Of a stretch of 21,978 nucleotides of DNA, positions 8,041-14,484 are shown one piece after another. The stretch comes from Streptomyces sp. NRRL WC-3626. Lineage in GTDB: Bacteria; Actinomycetota; Actinomycetes; Streptomycetales; Streptomycetaceae. Both the position numbers and the translations under genes were made by a program. Below the pieces are notes generated by a model. It was not told the DNA's origin. It searched no databases and was given only the letters and a program-made list of their open reading frames with translations. The stretch is taken from contig NZ_JOCA01000042.1 in NCBI RefSeq assembly GCF_000718785.1, forward strand, positions 1-21,978, given 5' to 3'. Position 1 is the first letter of the stretch; every line of letters begins with the position of its first letter.

Positions 8041-8673
8041 TTCCGCATCCACGGGCCTGCACAGTACGACCCAGCCCAACCGGCACCTCTGAGGTACGCG
8101 GCGCGTTCGTCCTGGACAACCTCATTCACCGCGGCGACACCCCCGTCACCATCAGCGTGTTCGTCGATCCTGACGTCTTCCCCCGCGCAGAGAACCCGAA
8201 GAACCGGAACAACGAGTACGACGCCATCGACGACCAGTACGTCACCTTCCTCCGCACCAAGATCATCCCGCGGGCAGCAAAACGCCATACCCCCGCGCAA
8301 ATCGCCCGAAAGGTGGGGCATCTACGGCGGGAGCACCGGCGACAACCGCGCCTTCACCGCCGCATGGCTGCGCCCGGACCGGTTGTGCCGCGTCCGCCGC
8401 GTCATCGGACGTCTGTCCGGCCGCGCGCAGATGCCGGACGACAGCCCCTACCCGGACCTCATCTCCCGCGTCCCCCGCAAACCCCTGCGCATCGTCATGC
8501 AGGACGGCCACCACGACCTGCACCGGAACGAACCACGGAGGAACCAGCCCGCCGAAAACCTGCGTGTGGCAGCCGCTCTCGCTGAAGCGGGCCACGACTT
8601 CCGCCTTGCCCCGGCAGACGGCGCACACAGCCCCAACCACGGCGGCATCCTGCTGCCGGACGCTCCGCGCTGC
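8041..8673 (+). pseudogene. Frameshifted esterase (enterochelin esterase-like, alpha/beta hydrolase)
   Basis: Pieces of one esterase lie in different frames. Frame 1 at 8062-8088 reads AQYDPAQPAPL. Frame 3 from about 8103 to 8280 reads FVLDNLIHRGDTPVTISVFV and continues to RNNEYDAIDDQYVTFLRTK. From about 8308 it is back in frame 1 with RWGIYGGSTGDNRAFTAAW, where GGSTG keeps the G-x-S-x-G nucleophile elbow. Further on are MQDGHHDLHRNE and DGAHSPNHGGILLPDA, the acid and histidine regions of the family. At least two frame changes and a missing N-terminus make it inactive. It runs directly into a transposase fragment in the same frame. The family is recognised with good confidence; parent length would be near 400 residues. 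Confidence 0.75.
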
Positions 8674-8676
8674 CCG

Positions 8677-8838
8677 ACCGGGCAACTCGCCGAGCACCGC
8701 CGGCAGGTCGGCACCCGCCGGCGGCGCCCACCCCCGAACCGGCAGGCCCTGCTCGTCCTGGCCCACCTGCGCTGCGGTGACACCTGCACCCGGCCGGCGG
8801 CCTCCTTCGGCACAGGTGTGGCCACGGTCTACCAGTTG
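8677..8838 (+). pseudogene. IS5-type transposase relic (N-terminal helix-turn-helix part)
   Basis: About 54 residues in the same frame as the end of the esterase relic. The core NRQALLVLAHLRCGDT followed by FGTGVATVYQLL is the helix-turn-helix region near the N-terminus of many Streptomyces IS5-type (DDE_Tnp_4) transposases. The resemblance stops abruptly after 8838 and no DDE catalytic part is found downstream, so only a fragment remains. It may mark the insertion or recombination that cut off the esterase gene. Confidence 0.6.
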
Positions 8839-8978
8839 CTGCCGAGCTCCGCCACCGCCCACCACACCCGCGCCACCGCCGAGGCACTCCTCGGCGCTCC
8901 CACACCCGGCAGTGCCCCCGCCCGCCACGCCCGCCGCCGACCAGCTCCTCGCCCGACCCCCGCCTGCACCACCACCCC

Positions 8979-9250
8979 GACGACACCATCCCTCATGACG
9001 ACGGCACGTCTCCTACGACGACGGCACCCACCCCGGCCGCCCACTTCCCTCCCGCCCCCGGCCATCCCGACTGCCCCGATCTCACCGGCCCGCCCGCGGC
9101 CCGCCAACTCCACACACTGTGCGAAACCGCCGTCACCCGCCCTCCCCCCCCGACGCCCTGGCCTTCCACTACACCCTCTGCCTGCACCACCGCACCCGCG
9201 GCGAACAGCACGCCGCCGCCTTCTACGCCCAGCAGACCGGCCTCGACCCC
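8979..9250 (+). pseudogene. Unassigned coding relic split by a frame change at a C run
   Basis: Frame 3 from about 8979 reads HPDDTIPHDDGT and later DLTGPPAARQLHTLCETAVT; at the C-rich run near 9140-9151 the plausible sequence moves to frame 2 and continues ALAFHYTLCLHHRTRGEQHA then AAFYAQQTGLDPT. The two parts have protein-like composition unlike the surrounding proline/arginine-rich frames, so I read them as one decayed gene. I do not recognise the family. No ribosome site was found. Confidence 0.35.
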
Positions 9251-10044
9251 ACCCCCCCGGCGCCGGCGAGGAGCCCTGCCCCATCCGCCCCGCGGGAACC
9301 CATGACCCGAGCGTCGATACCGACTGGCCGGGGGACCGCAGATGAGGCGGGGGAGGGCTACGTCGCTGGTGAGCATGTACGGACGGCCTGCCTGCCGCCG
9401 GCAAACGGATCGGTGAGCGTCTGACCGGGCAGTTCACGCTCTGGGCGAAAGGAAAGAGGGGACACACGCAACGGCTTCGCGCCCACCCCAGTGACCTCAA
9501 AGACCGCTCCGCAGGCGTACGTGCCGCAGCGAGCCGCCGCAGGGTGATGCGGGCGGCCGTTCACCGCGTGCGGGACCGCCGGACAACTCCCGCCTCGCCA
9601 GACAAAGATGCCCGCCCCCGCGCCCTACACCAGGCCGACCACGAGCACACCCGCGACGGACACGGCCGGACGAGCGGCGCGGTCCCCACAGTCACTGAGG
9701 ACGGCACCCGGCAACCGAAGGCCCCGGCACACACCCGCCTGCAAATCCCCCCACCGGCCTCCCGGCACTCCCGGCCTCCGGCCACCCGCTCATCCGTCCA
9801 TGCCCCACCCCGCCGACGAAACTTTCCAGCCACTCCGGCACACCGCCCTACGGCCGGGCCCCACGGCCCGGGAACCCGGCCCCGGGACGGCCACACGCCC
9901 CCGACGGCCCACCCCCACCCCCATCCCCGGGGCGGGCCCCGGACACTCCCGGCCGGACCGCACAAAGAGTGATTTAAATTGCCATTTACTCGGTTGGCCT
10001 CTCCCCGCACATCGGCCGAATTCTGCTCTTGATAGCAATAATGA
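9251..10044. other. Gene-poor decayed region with GC-rich hairpins and an AT-rich edge
   Basis: No gene is supported here. Frames on both strands are low-complexity (Pro, Arg, His, Thr) and lack ribosome sites. Between 9852 and 9942 there are two tight hairpins: GGCCGGG (9852-9858) with CCCGGCC (9875-9881), and CCGGGGC (9927-9933) with GCCCCGG (9936-9942). From about 9965 the base composition changes sharply to AT-richer sequence that leads into the promoter of the next gene. Confidence 0.45.
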
Positions 10045-10074
10045 TTGCCGGTCCGGCACCGTCACACCTATGAT
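10045..10074 (+). promoter_or_regulatory. Sigma-70-type promoter for the secreted DUF2690-like protein
   Basis: TTGCCG (10045-10050), an 18-bp spacer and TATGAT (10069-10074) match the primary (HrdB-type) promoter pattern. The expected start near 10081 gives a leader of about 48 bases before the GTG start at 10129. The surrounding stretch is unusually AT-rich for this window. Confidence 0.55.
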
Positions 10075-10128
10075 CATCCGGCGCTTCACATAAATGCTCG
10101 TACCATCTGCATGGAATCCGGAGCCTTC

Positions 10129-10584
10129 GTGAACAAGATAGTGACCCGTACCGCGACCATCTCTGCAGCCGTTGTCGCGATGGGCATGCTCCCCCTGGCC
10201 GGCACCTCGTTCGCCGCGAGCTGCAGCGGGACAAGCTGCGACAACAAGGGTCCGAGAGCCACAGCCTGCGAAACGGCGAGCGTCTCCACACAGCGGACCA
10301 TCGACAACAACAGCCGCAAAGCCGAACTGCGCTGGTCGTCGGGGTGCAGCGCAGCCTGGGTCCGGGTGACGAACAACTCCTCGAACTCGCTCTACAACTC
10401 CTACGGCTACATCGAGAAGTACGACTCCGCCGGCAAGCTCATCCGCTCGCTCAGTATCCGCGTCCCGGACACCACCGGCGGCTCGGACTGGTCGAACATG
10501 CTGGGCGGCGCCAGCTACTACTACCGCGTCTGCATCTCTTTCGTCGGCAACGAGTACCCGCTGAAGTGCAGCTCGAAATTCTGA
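10129..10584 (+). CDS. Small secreted DUF2690-type protein
   Basis: A 151-residue protein. GTG 10129 is chosen because GGAG at 10120-10123 precedes it by five bases and translation then opens directly with a signal peptide; ATG 10111 is a weaker choice. Residues 1-29 form a Sec signal (basic NKIVTR start, hydrophobic core, TSFA cleavage region). The mature part opens ASCSGTSCDNK and has six cysteines, enough for three disulfides, plus many Asn, Ser and Tyr, which fits an extracellular beta-rich fold. The SCxGxxCxxKxP start and later RWSSGCSAAWVRV are the DUF2690 pattern. Function is unknown. It has its own promoter and a downstream stem-loop, so it is monocistronic. Confidence 0.82.
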   Translation: MNKIVTRTATISAAVVAMGMLPLAGTSFAASCSGTSCDNKGPRATACETASVSTQRTIDNNSRKAELRWSSGCSAAWVRVTNNSSNSLYNSYGYIEKYDSAGKLIRSLSIRVPDTTGGSDWSNMLGGASYYYRVCISFVGNEYPLKCSSKF

Positions 10585-10601
10585 AACACCAAAAAACCGA
10601 C

Positions 10602-10650
10602 GGCCGTCACCGGGCACCCCGCACCGCCCGCTGACGGCCCCGGCCGTTTT
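10602..10650 (+). terminator. Stem-loop with T tract after the DUF2690-type gene
   Basis: GGCCGTCA (10602-10609) pairs with TGACGGCC (10632-10639), and an overlapping tighter hairpin ACGGCC-CC-GGCCGT (10634-10647) runs directly into TTTT (10647-10650). It lies just after the stop codon of the secreted protein. Confidence 0.6.
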
Positions 10651-10677
10651 CACGCAACTGAACTTGATTGGGTGATG

Positions 10678-10715
10678 TCGGTGCCGTTCGCCTGACAGCC
10701 GGCCGTCGGCACCGA
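10678..10715. repeat. 9-bp inverted repeat at the left edge of the IS630-type element
   Basis: TCGGTGCCG (10678-10686) and CGGCACCGA (10707-10715) are perfect complements, 20 bases apart. The repeat ends directly before a TA dinucleotide at 10716-10717, the target type of IS630 elements, so it may be a hairpin target beside the insertion or part of the element's end. Confidence 0.4.
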
Positions 10716-10721
10716 TAGCCG

Positions 10722-11267
10722 TTGGGTGGGAGGTATGCGCAGGGCGGCGGGCTGACCGACGCCGAGAGGACCACGCGGGAGCGGTTACGGCTCCAGGCCG
10801 TGGAGCGTTTCGTGGGCGGGCAGAAGAACGCGGAGATTGCCGCTGCCCTGCGGATCAGCTTGCGGTCGGTCGAGCGGTGGCGCCGGGCCTGGCGCGAGAG
10901 CGGCGAGGCGGGAGTCCTGTCGAAGGGGTCGCCGGGAAGACCTCGACTCAGTGAAGCCCAGTTCGACAGGCTGGAGCAGGAGTTGGAGCGTGGTCCACTG
11001 GCTCACGGCTGGGCGGACCAGCGGTGGACCCTGGCACGGATCAAGACGCTGATCGGCCGGCTCTTCCACGTCTCCTACACGGTCGAGGGCACCTGGCGGC
11101 TGCTGAAGCGCCACGGGTGGAGCTGGCAGCAGCCCACTCGACGGGCGATCGAGCGCGATGACGACACGATCGAGGTGTGGAAGAAGGAGACCTGGCCGCG
11201 GGTAAGAGCACCGCGGCGGAGCGCAACGCCTGGATCCTCTTCGAGGACGAGGCCGGGCAGTCGATGA
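10722..11267 (+). CDS. IS630 transposase, N-terminal frame (DNA-binding part)
   Basis: A 181-residue frame that would start at TTG 10722, the only start giving the family's usual RYAQGGGLTDAER opening. It holds a helix-turn-helix (NAEIAAALRISLRSVERWRR, about residues 33-53) and a second winged-helix part (DQRWTLARIKTLIGRLFHVS then WRLLKRHGWSWQQP). After about residue 155 (ETWPRV) the frame leaves the transposase and ends in a basic tail; the catalytic part continues one frame back. The protein can become complete only through a -1 frameshift, or it is a broken copy that lost one base near the GTAAG at 11201-11205. Confidence 0.78.
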   Translation: MGGRYAQGGGLTDAERTTRERLRLQAVERFVGGQKNAEIAAALRISLRSVERWRRAWRESGEAGVLSKGSPGRPRLSEAQFDRLEQELERGPLAHGWADQRWTLARIKTLIGRLFHVSYTVEGTWRLLKRHGWSWQQPTRRAIERDDDTIEVWKKETWPRVRAPRRSATPGSSSRTRPGSR

Positions 11268-11791
11268 CTCCGCCGCGCGCCAGGACCTGGGGCCGGATCG
11301 GCCAGACCCCGGTCGTGAGGGTGAGGGGCCGAGGCTCGGGGCGCGTGTCGATGGCGGGGATGGCCGGCTACAAGCCGGGCCAGCGGTCCCGGCTGATCTA
11401 CGCGATCCGCGAGTACCGGGGCCGCAAGGACGAACCGAAGGGCTTCGGCTGGCGCGACTTCCGTGACCTGATCGTCCGCGCTCGCATCCAGCTCGGCGGA
11501 CCGATCGTGCTGGTCTGGGACAACGTCCGCCTGCACCTGACGGCCGGCATGCGCGAGTTCATCGACGCGAACGCCGAGTGGCTCACTGTGTTCCAGCTGC
11601 CTACCTATGCCCCGGACCTCAACCCGACCGAGGGAGTCTGGTCGCTGGTCAAGCGGTACATCGGCAACCTCGCCGCGGCCGACCTCGGCCAGATCACCCG
11701 CGCCGTGAAGCGCAAACTGAAGATGCTGCAGTACCGACCGGAGGCCATCGACGGTTGCCTCGCCGGCACCGACCTGGCCCTGGACCTGTGA
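11177..11791 (+). CDS. IS630 transposase, C-terminal DDE frame
   Basis: This 204-codon frame overlaps the first by 91 bases in the -1 frame. It encodes the catalytic RNase-H-like core: WILFEDEAG with the first Asp at residue 24, IVLVWDNVRLH with Asp115, and NPTEGVWS with Glu152, the D-D-E arrangement of the IS630/Tc1 group with 36 residues between the last two. The GTG at 11177 could start it on its own, but a DDE part without the DNA-binding half would not work. Expected role: single-strand cutting and joining of the element ends at TA targets. Confidence 0.8.
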   Translation: MEEGDLAAGKSTAAERNAWILFEDEAGQSMTPPRARTWGRIGQTPVVRVRGRGSGRVSMAGMAGYKPGQRSRLIYAIREYRGRKDEPKGFGWRDFRDLIVRARIQLGGPIVLVWDNVRLHLTAGMREFIDANAEWLTVFQLPTYAPDLNPTEGVWSLVKRYIGNLAAADLGQITRAVKRKLKMLQYRPEAIDGCLAGTDLALDL

Positions 11792-11855
11792 GCGTGGGGT
11801 CGACCGACCCGTAATTGGTCGAAGCCCAAAGCTGCTGGTCAGCTACGGTGGCGGC

Positions 11856-12938
11856 ATGACTGACAGCATGCCCGAGGTCTCCTTCAAGGGCGGCTTCAAG
11901 AGAGCGCCGCTGGAGGTCTCCAAGGCCGACGGCGAGCCTGTGGATCTGACCCGCTCGGGCCAGGGCAGCACCCGGCGCATCGCCCTCGCCGTGTGGGAGT
12001 GGACCAGCAGCCTCCTCGAAAGCAGTGAACTCGCCGCGACGGGGGAGCAGGACGAGCCGCAGCCCACCCAGACCATCGTCGTCTACGACGAGCCCGACAC
12101 CCACCTCGACTACCGCCACCAGCGCACCGTCATGGACATCATCCGCAAGCAGTGTGCCCTGCCCCACGTCAGCGTCATCGTCGCCACCCACTCGATGAAC
12201 CTCATCGACGGCGTCGACATCGCCGACGTCGTCCACCTCAAGCTCAGCGACAGCGGCCGCACCCTCGTCGAGCGCCTCGACGGCGACACCCACGACGGCA
12301 TCGACTTCCACCTCGGACAGATCGCCGCCGCGGTGGGACTGCGCAACTCCGTCCTGCTGCACGAACGCTGCTTCCTGGCAGTCGAAGGCCCCACCGAGCA
12401 GCAGTGCGTGCCCCTGCTCTTCCGCCTCTCGCAGGGACTGCCCCTGCAGGCGGCCGGCATCGCCCTGTGGGCCTGCGACAACAACGAAGGAGCACTCCAC
12501 CTCGCGGGCTACCTCGTCAAGCACCATCGCACCGTCATGCTGATGGTCGACGCCGACAGCCGCGCAAATAAGCACTTCAAAACCGAGAAACTCATCAAAG
12601 CCGGTCTCGACCTCACCAAGCAGGTCTCGTACGTCGGCGAGAGCCAGGGCTACAACGAACTGGAAGAGCTCTTCAGCGACCTCCAGTGGGCAGCCGCCGC
12701 CAACGCCCACTGGCCCCGCCCCGAGGGCCAGCCCTGGAGCGCCGACGACTTCAGCGAGCACCGGGGCGGCAAGTTCAGCGAGCGCATCCTCTACATGATC
12801 AAACAGCAGGCCGCAGAGAGCAGCCCCAACGGCAAGGCCGACATGCTCTACGCACTGGTGTCCATGCTCACCACCCCCGAAGAGGTCCCCCAGCAGCTAC
12901 GGGACATCTTCACCGAGGTGCAGGCCCTCGCCTGCTGA
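11856..12938 (+). CDS. OLD-family ATPase/TOPRIM nuclease, 5'-truncated
   Basis: A 360-residue frame from ATG 11856. It contains the second half of an ABC-type ATPase: signature-like SGQG at 34-37, Walker B VVYDEP at 75-80 (Glu79) and switch His112 in ATHS. A TOPRIM nuclease domain follows, with VEGPTE at 176-181 (Glu177) and the metal pair DAD at 232-234, then an acidic ELEELFSD. Walker A and the rest of the N-terminal ATPase half are missing. Homologous-looking sequence (LLVSYGGG) continues in frame upstream of the ATG, up to the IS630 edge, so the gene was probably cut by the element. OLD nucleases act on DNA, often in phage defence. This copy should not bind ATP normally. Confidence 0.8.
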   Translation: MTDSMPEVSFKGGFKRAPLEVSKADGEPVDLTRSGQGSTRRIALAVWEWTSSLLESSELAATGEQDEPQPTQTIVVYDEPDTHLDYRHQRTVMDIIRKQCALPHVSVIVATHSMNLIDGVDIADVVHLKLSDSGRTLVERLDGDTHDGIDFHLGQIAAAVGLRNSVLLHERCFLAVEGPTEQQCVPLLFRLSQGLPLQAAGIALWACDNNEGALHLAGYLVKHHRTVMLMVDADSRANKHFKTEKLIKAGLDLTKQVSYVGESQGYNELEELFSDLQWAAAANAHWPRPEGQPWSADDFSEHRGGKFSERILYMIKQQAAESSPNGKADMLYALVSMLTTPEEVPQQLRDIFTEVQALAC

Positions 12939-13122
12939 CCTGCTGCTGCGTTCGCCGCTGCAGCATGCGCTCCTTGCGCTGCTCAGTGGTCGGCGCCGTC
13001 CAGGCGTGCCATCCGGCCTCCGCAGTCCATTGCCGCGCGTGCGCGCGGGCTTCGATTCCGCACCACCGGCAGCCCCCGGGTGCCACAGTGTGCTCGGTCC
13101 TGGCAGAACGCGATAACGACAT
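12910..13122 (-). CDS. Small CxxC protein, unknown role
   Basis: A 70-residue protein read from ATG 13122 down to 12910. A near-perfect ribosome site, AAGGAGG, sits five bases upstream of the start, which makes this small gene credible. It contains GGCRWCGIEARAHARQW, a CxxC pair like half a zinc ribbon, then a tryptophan-rich GWHAW and a basic, Gln-rich helix (EQRKERMLQRR). Similar short CxxCG...HxRQW proteins occur in streptomycetes and their phages (from memory, not checked). It is convergent with the OLD-type gene and overlaps its last 29 bases, and is divergent from sbcD. Confidence 0.7.
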   Translation of the reverse strand: MSLSRSARTEHTVAPGGCRWCGIEARAHARQWTAEAGWHAWTAPTTEQRKERMLQRRTQQQVSRRGPAPR

Positions 13123-13299
13123 CACATCCTCCTTCCCCCACTGCTTATCTTGCCTCCTGCCACTGACAATCACCCTGCGAGCCGCGTCCGGCTCCGCCAC
13201 CCGGCGGCGCATACGAAGAAACCTTTCCCTCACGTGCCCCAAGTCCCCGAAACAAGACCGTTTATCGGGAAAACCGCCCGTAGCTCCCACCACTCTGGT

Positions 13300-13314
13300 T
13301 ACGGTCTGTGCCCA
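13300..13314 (+). promoter_or_regulatory. Possible -10 element for a leaderless sbcD transcript
   Basis: TACGGT (13300-13305) fits the actinomycete TAnnnT -10 pattern and would place the transcript start within a few bases of the sbcD ATG at 13314. No ribosome site precedes that ATG, which agrees with a leaderless message. No good -35 was seen. Confidence 0.3.
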
Positions 13315-14483
13315 TGAGGTTCCTGCATACCTCGGACTGGCATCTCGGCTGCCGGTTCCACGGGGAAGATCTGATCGACCACCAGCGCAAGGTCCTGGAC
13401 CACATCTGCGCCACCGCCCGCACCCAGAAGGTGGACGCCCTGCTGATCGCGGGCGACATCTACGACCGTGCCATTCCGAGCCTGGACGCGGTACGTCTGT
13501 TCGACCGGGCTCTGCACCAGCTTGCCGACCTTGGTATCCCCACCGTCATGATCAGCGGGAACCACGACTCGGCCCACCGTCTCGGTACTGGCTCTGGCCT
13601 GTACGCCAAATCCGGCGTTCACCTGCGCACCGACCCCGCCGACGCTGCCCGCCCCGTCCTCCTCGACGACGAGCACGGTCCCGTCGCCGTCTACGGAGTG
13701 CCCTACCTCGAGCCCGCCCTGGTACGCACCCAGTTGGACGCAGAGACAGCCTCCCACCAGGCCGTTCTCACCTCGGCACTGGACCGCATCCGGACTGACC
13801 TCGCCACCCGTCCGGGCGCCCGCTCCGTCGTCCTCGCCCACGCCTTCATTACCGGTGCCACCACCAGCAAAAGCGAACGCGACATCAGCGTCGGCGGAGT
13901 CGCACACGCCGGCGCCGACCTCTTCGACGGCATCGACTACACCGCCCTGGGCCATCTGCACCGCCCGCAGAGCGTCAACGACCGCATCCACTACAGCGGC
14001 TCCCCACTGGCCTACTCCTTCTCCGAGGCCAACCACACCAAATCGATCACCCTGGCCGACCTGCCAGCCGCCGGAGCCCCCACGATCACCCGCCACAACA
14101 TCCCGGCCGACCTCCATCTGCCGCTGGCCCGGTTGACCGGCCGCATCGAGGATCTGCTGACCGACCCCGCGCACGAAGCTCTCAGCGAAGCCTGGCTGCA
14201 GGTCACCCTCACCGACACCGCCCTGCCGTACGAGGCGATGGCACGACTCAGACAGCGCTTCTCCAAGACGCTGGACATGCGGCACGTACCCGCTGGCATC
14301 CCGGCACAGGCCACCGACAGCCCCACCTACCGCGAACGGGTACGCGGCCGCGGCGACCTCGACATCGCCCACGACTTCATCACCGCCGTGCGCGGCACCC
14401 CACCCACCACCGCAGAGGCAGGCCTCCTGCAAGAGGCCGTCGACGACATGCGCGTGCGCGCCCAGGAGAAGGAAACCGTCTGA
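13314..14483 (+). CDS. sbcD: SbcD-type exonuclease subunit (Mre11 family)
   Basis: A 389-residue calcineurin-like phosphoesterase. ATG 13314 gives the canonical opening MRFLHTSDWHLG; an in-frame GTG two codons earlier is possible. Metal-binding motifs are in order: D8 and H10 (SDWH), D48 (GDIYD), N83-H84-D85 (GNHD), H176 (VVLAH), and H214/H216 (GHLH). The C-terminal third is the usual DNA/partner-binding cap. With SbcC it forms the ATP-driven nuclease that opens DNA hairpins and trims protein-blocked ends. The next gene starts one base after this stop, so the two are co-translated. It sits about 8 kb from telomere-like palindromes. Confidence 0.93.
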   Translation: MRFLHTSDWHLGCRFHGEDLIDHQRKVLDHICATARTQKVDALLIAGDIYDRAIPSLDAVRLFDRALHQLADLGIPTVMISGNHDSAHRLGTGSGLYAKSGVHLRTDPADAARPVLLDDEHGPVAVYGVPYLEPALVRTQLDAETASHQAVLTSALDRIRTDLATRPGARSVVLAHAFITGATTSKSERDISVGGVAHAGADLFDGIDYTALGHLHRPQSVNDRIHYSGSPLAYSFSEANHTKSITLADLPAAGAPTITRHNIPADLHLPLARLTGRIEDLLTDPAHEALSEAWLQVTLTDTALPYEAMARLRQRFSKTLDMRHVPAGIPAQATDSPTYRERVRGRGDLDIAHDFITAVRGTPPTTAEAGLLQEAVDDMRVRAQEKETV

Positions 14484-14484
14484 C

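Larger units (their letters stand above)
10716..11813 (+). mobile_element. IS630-type insertion sequence (ends approximate)
   Basis: The element carries two overlapping transposase frames. IS630 elements insert at TA; the only TA dinucleotides in the left flank are at 10716 and 10733, and on the right at 11812. Comparing these ends shows only weak inverted similarity, so the limits are tentative. The reading frame of the downstream nuclease stays open up to the proposed right edge and is homologous-looking from just after it, which supports an insertion or deletion at this point. Confidence 0.6.

Noticed and set aside
7867..9345. A 492-codon open frame on the plus strand
   Set aside because: Only its middle resembles proteins, and that part is joined from an esterase end and a transposase fragment. 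The rest is Pro/Arg/Thr-rich filler typical of high-GC DNA, with no ribosome site.
9544..9972. Plus-strand frame of about 140 codons
   Set aside because: His/Pro/Arg/Thr low complexity over GC-rich hairpins, no ribosome site, no recognisable motif.
10716..11813. Exact terminal inverted repeats of the IS630-type element
   Set aside because: Candidate ends next to TA dinucleotides share only a few positions, so I could not define the ends with confidence.
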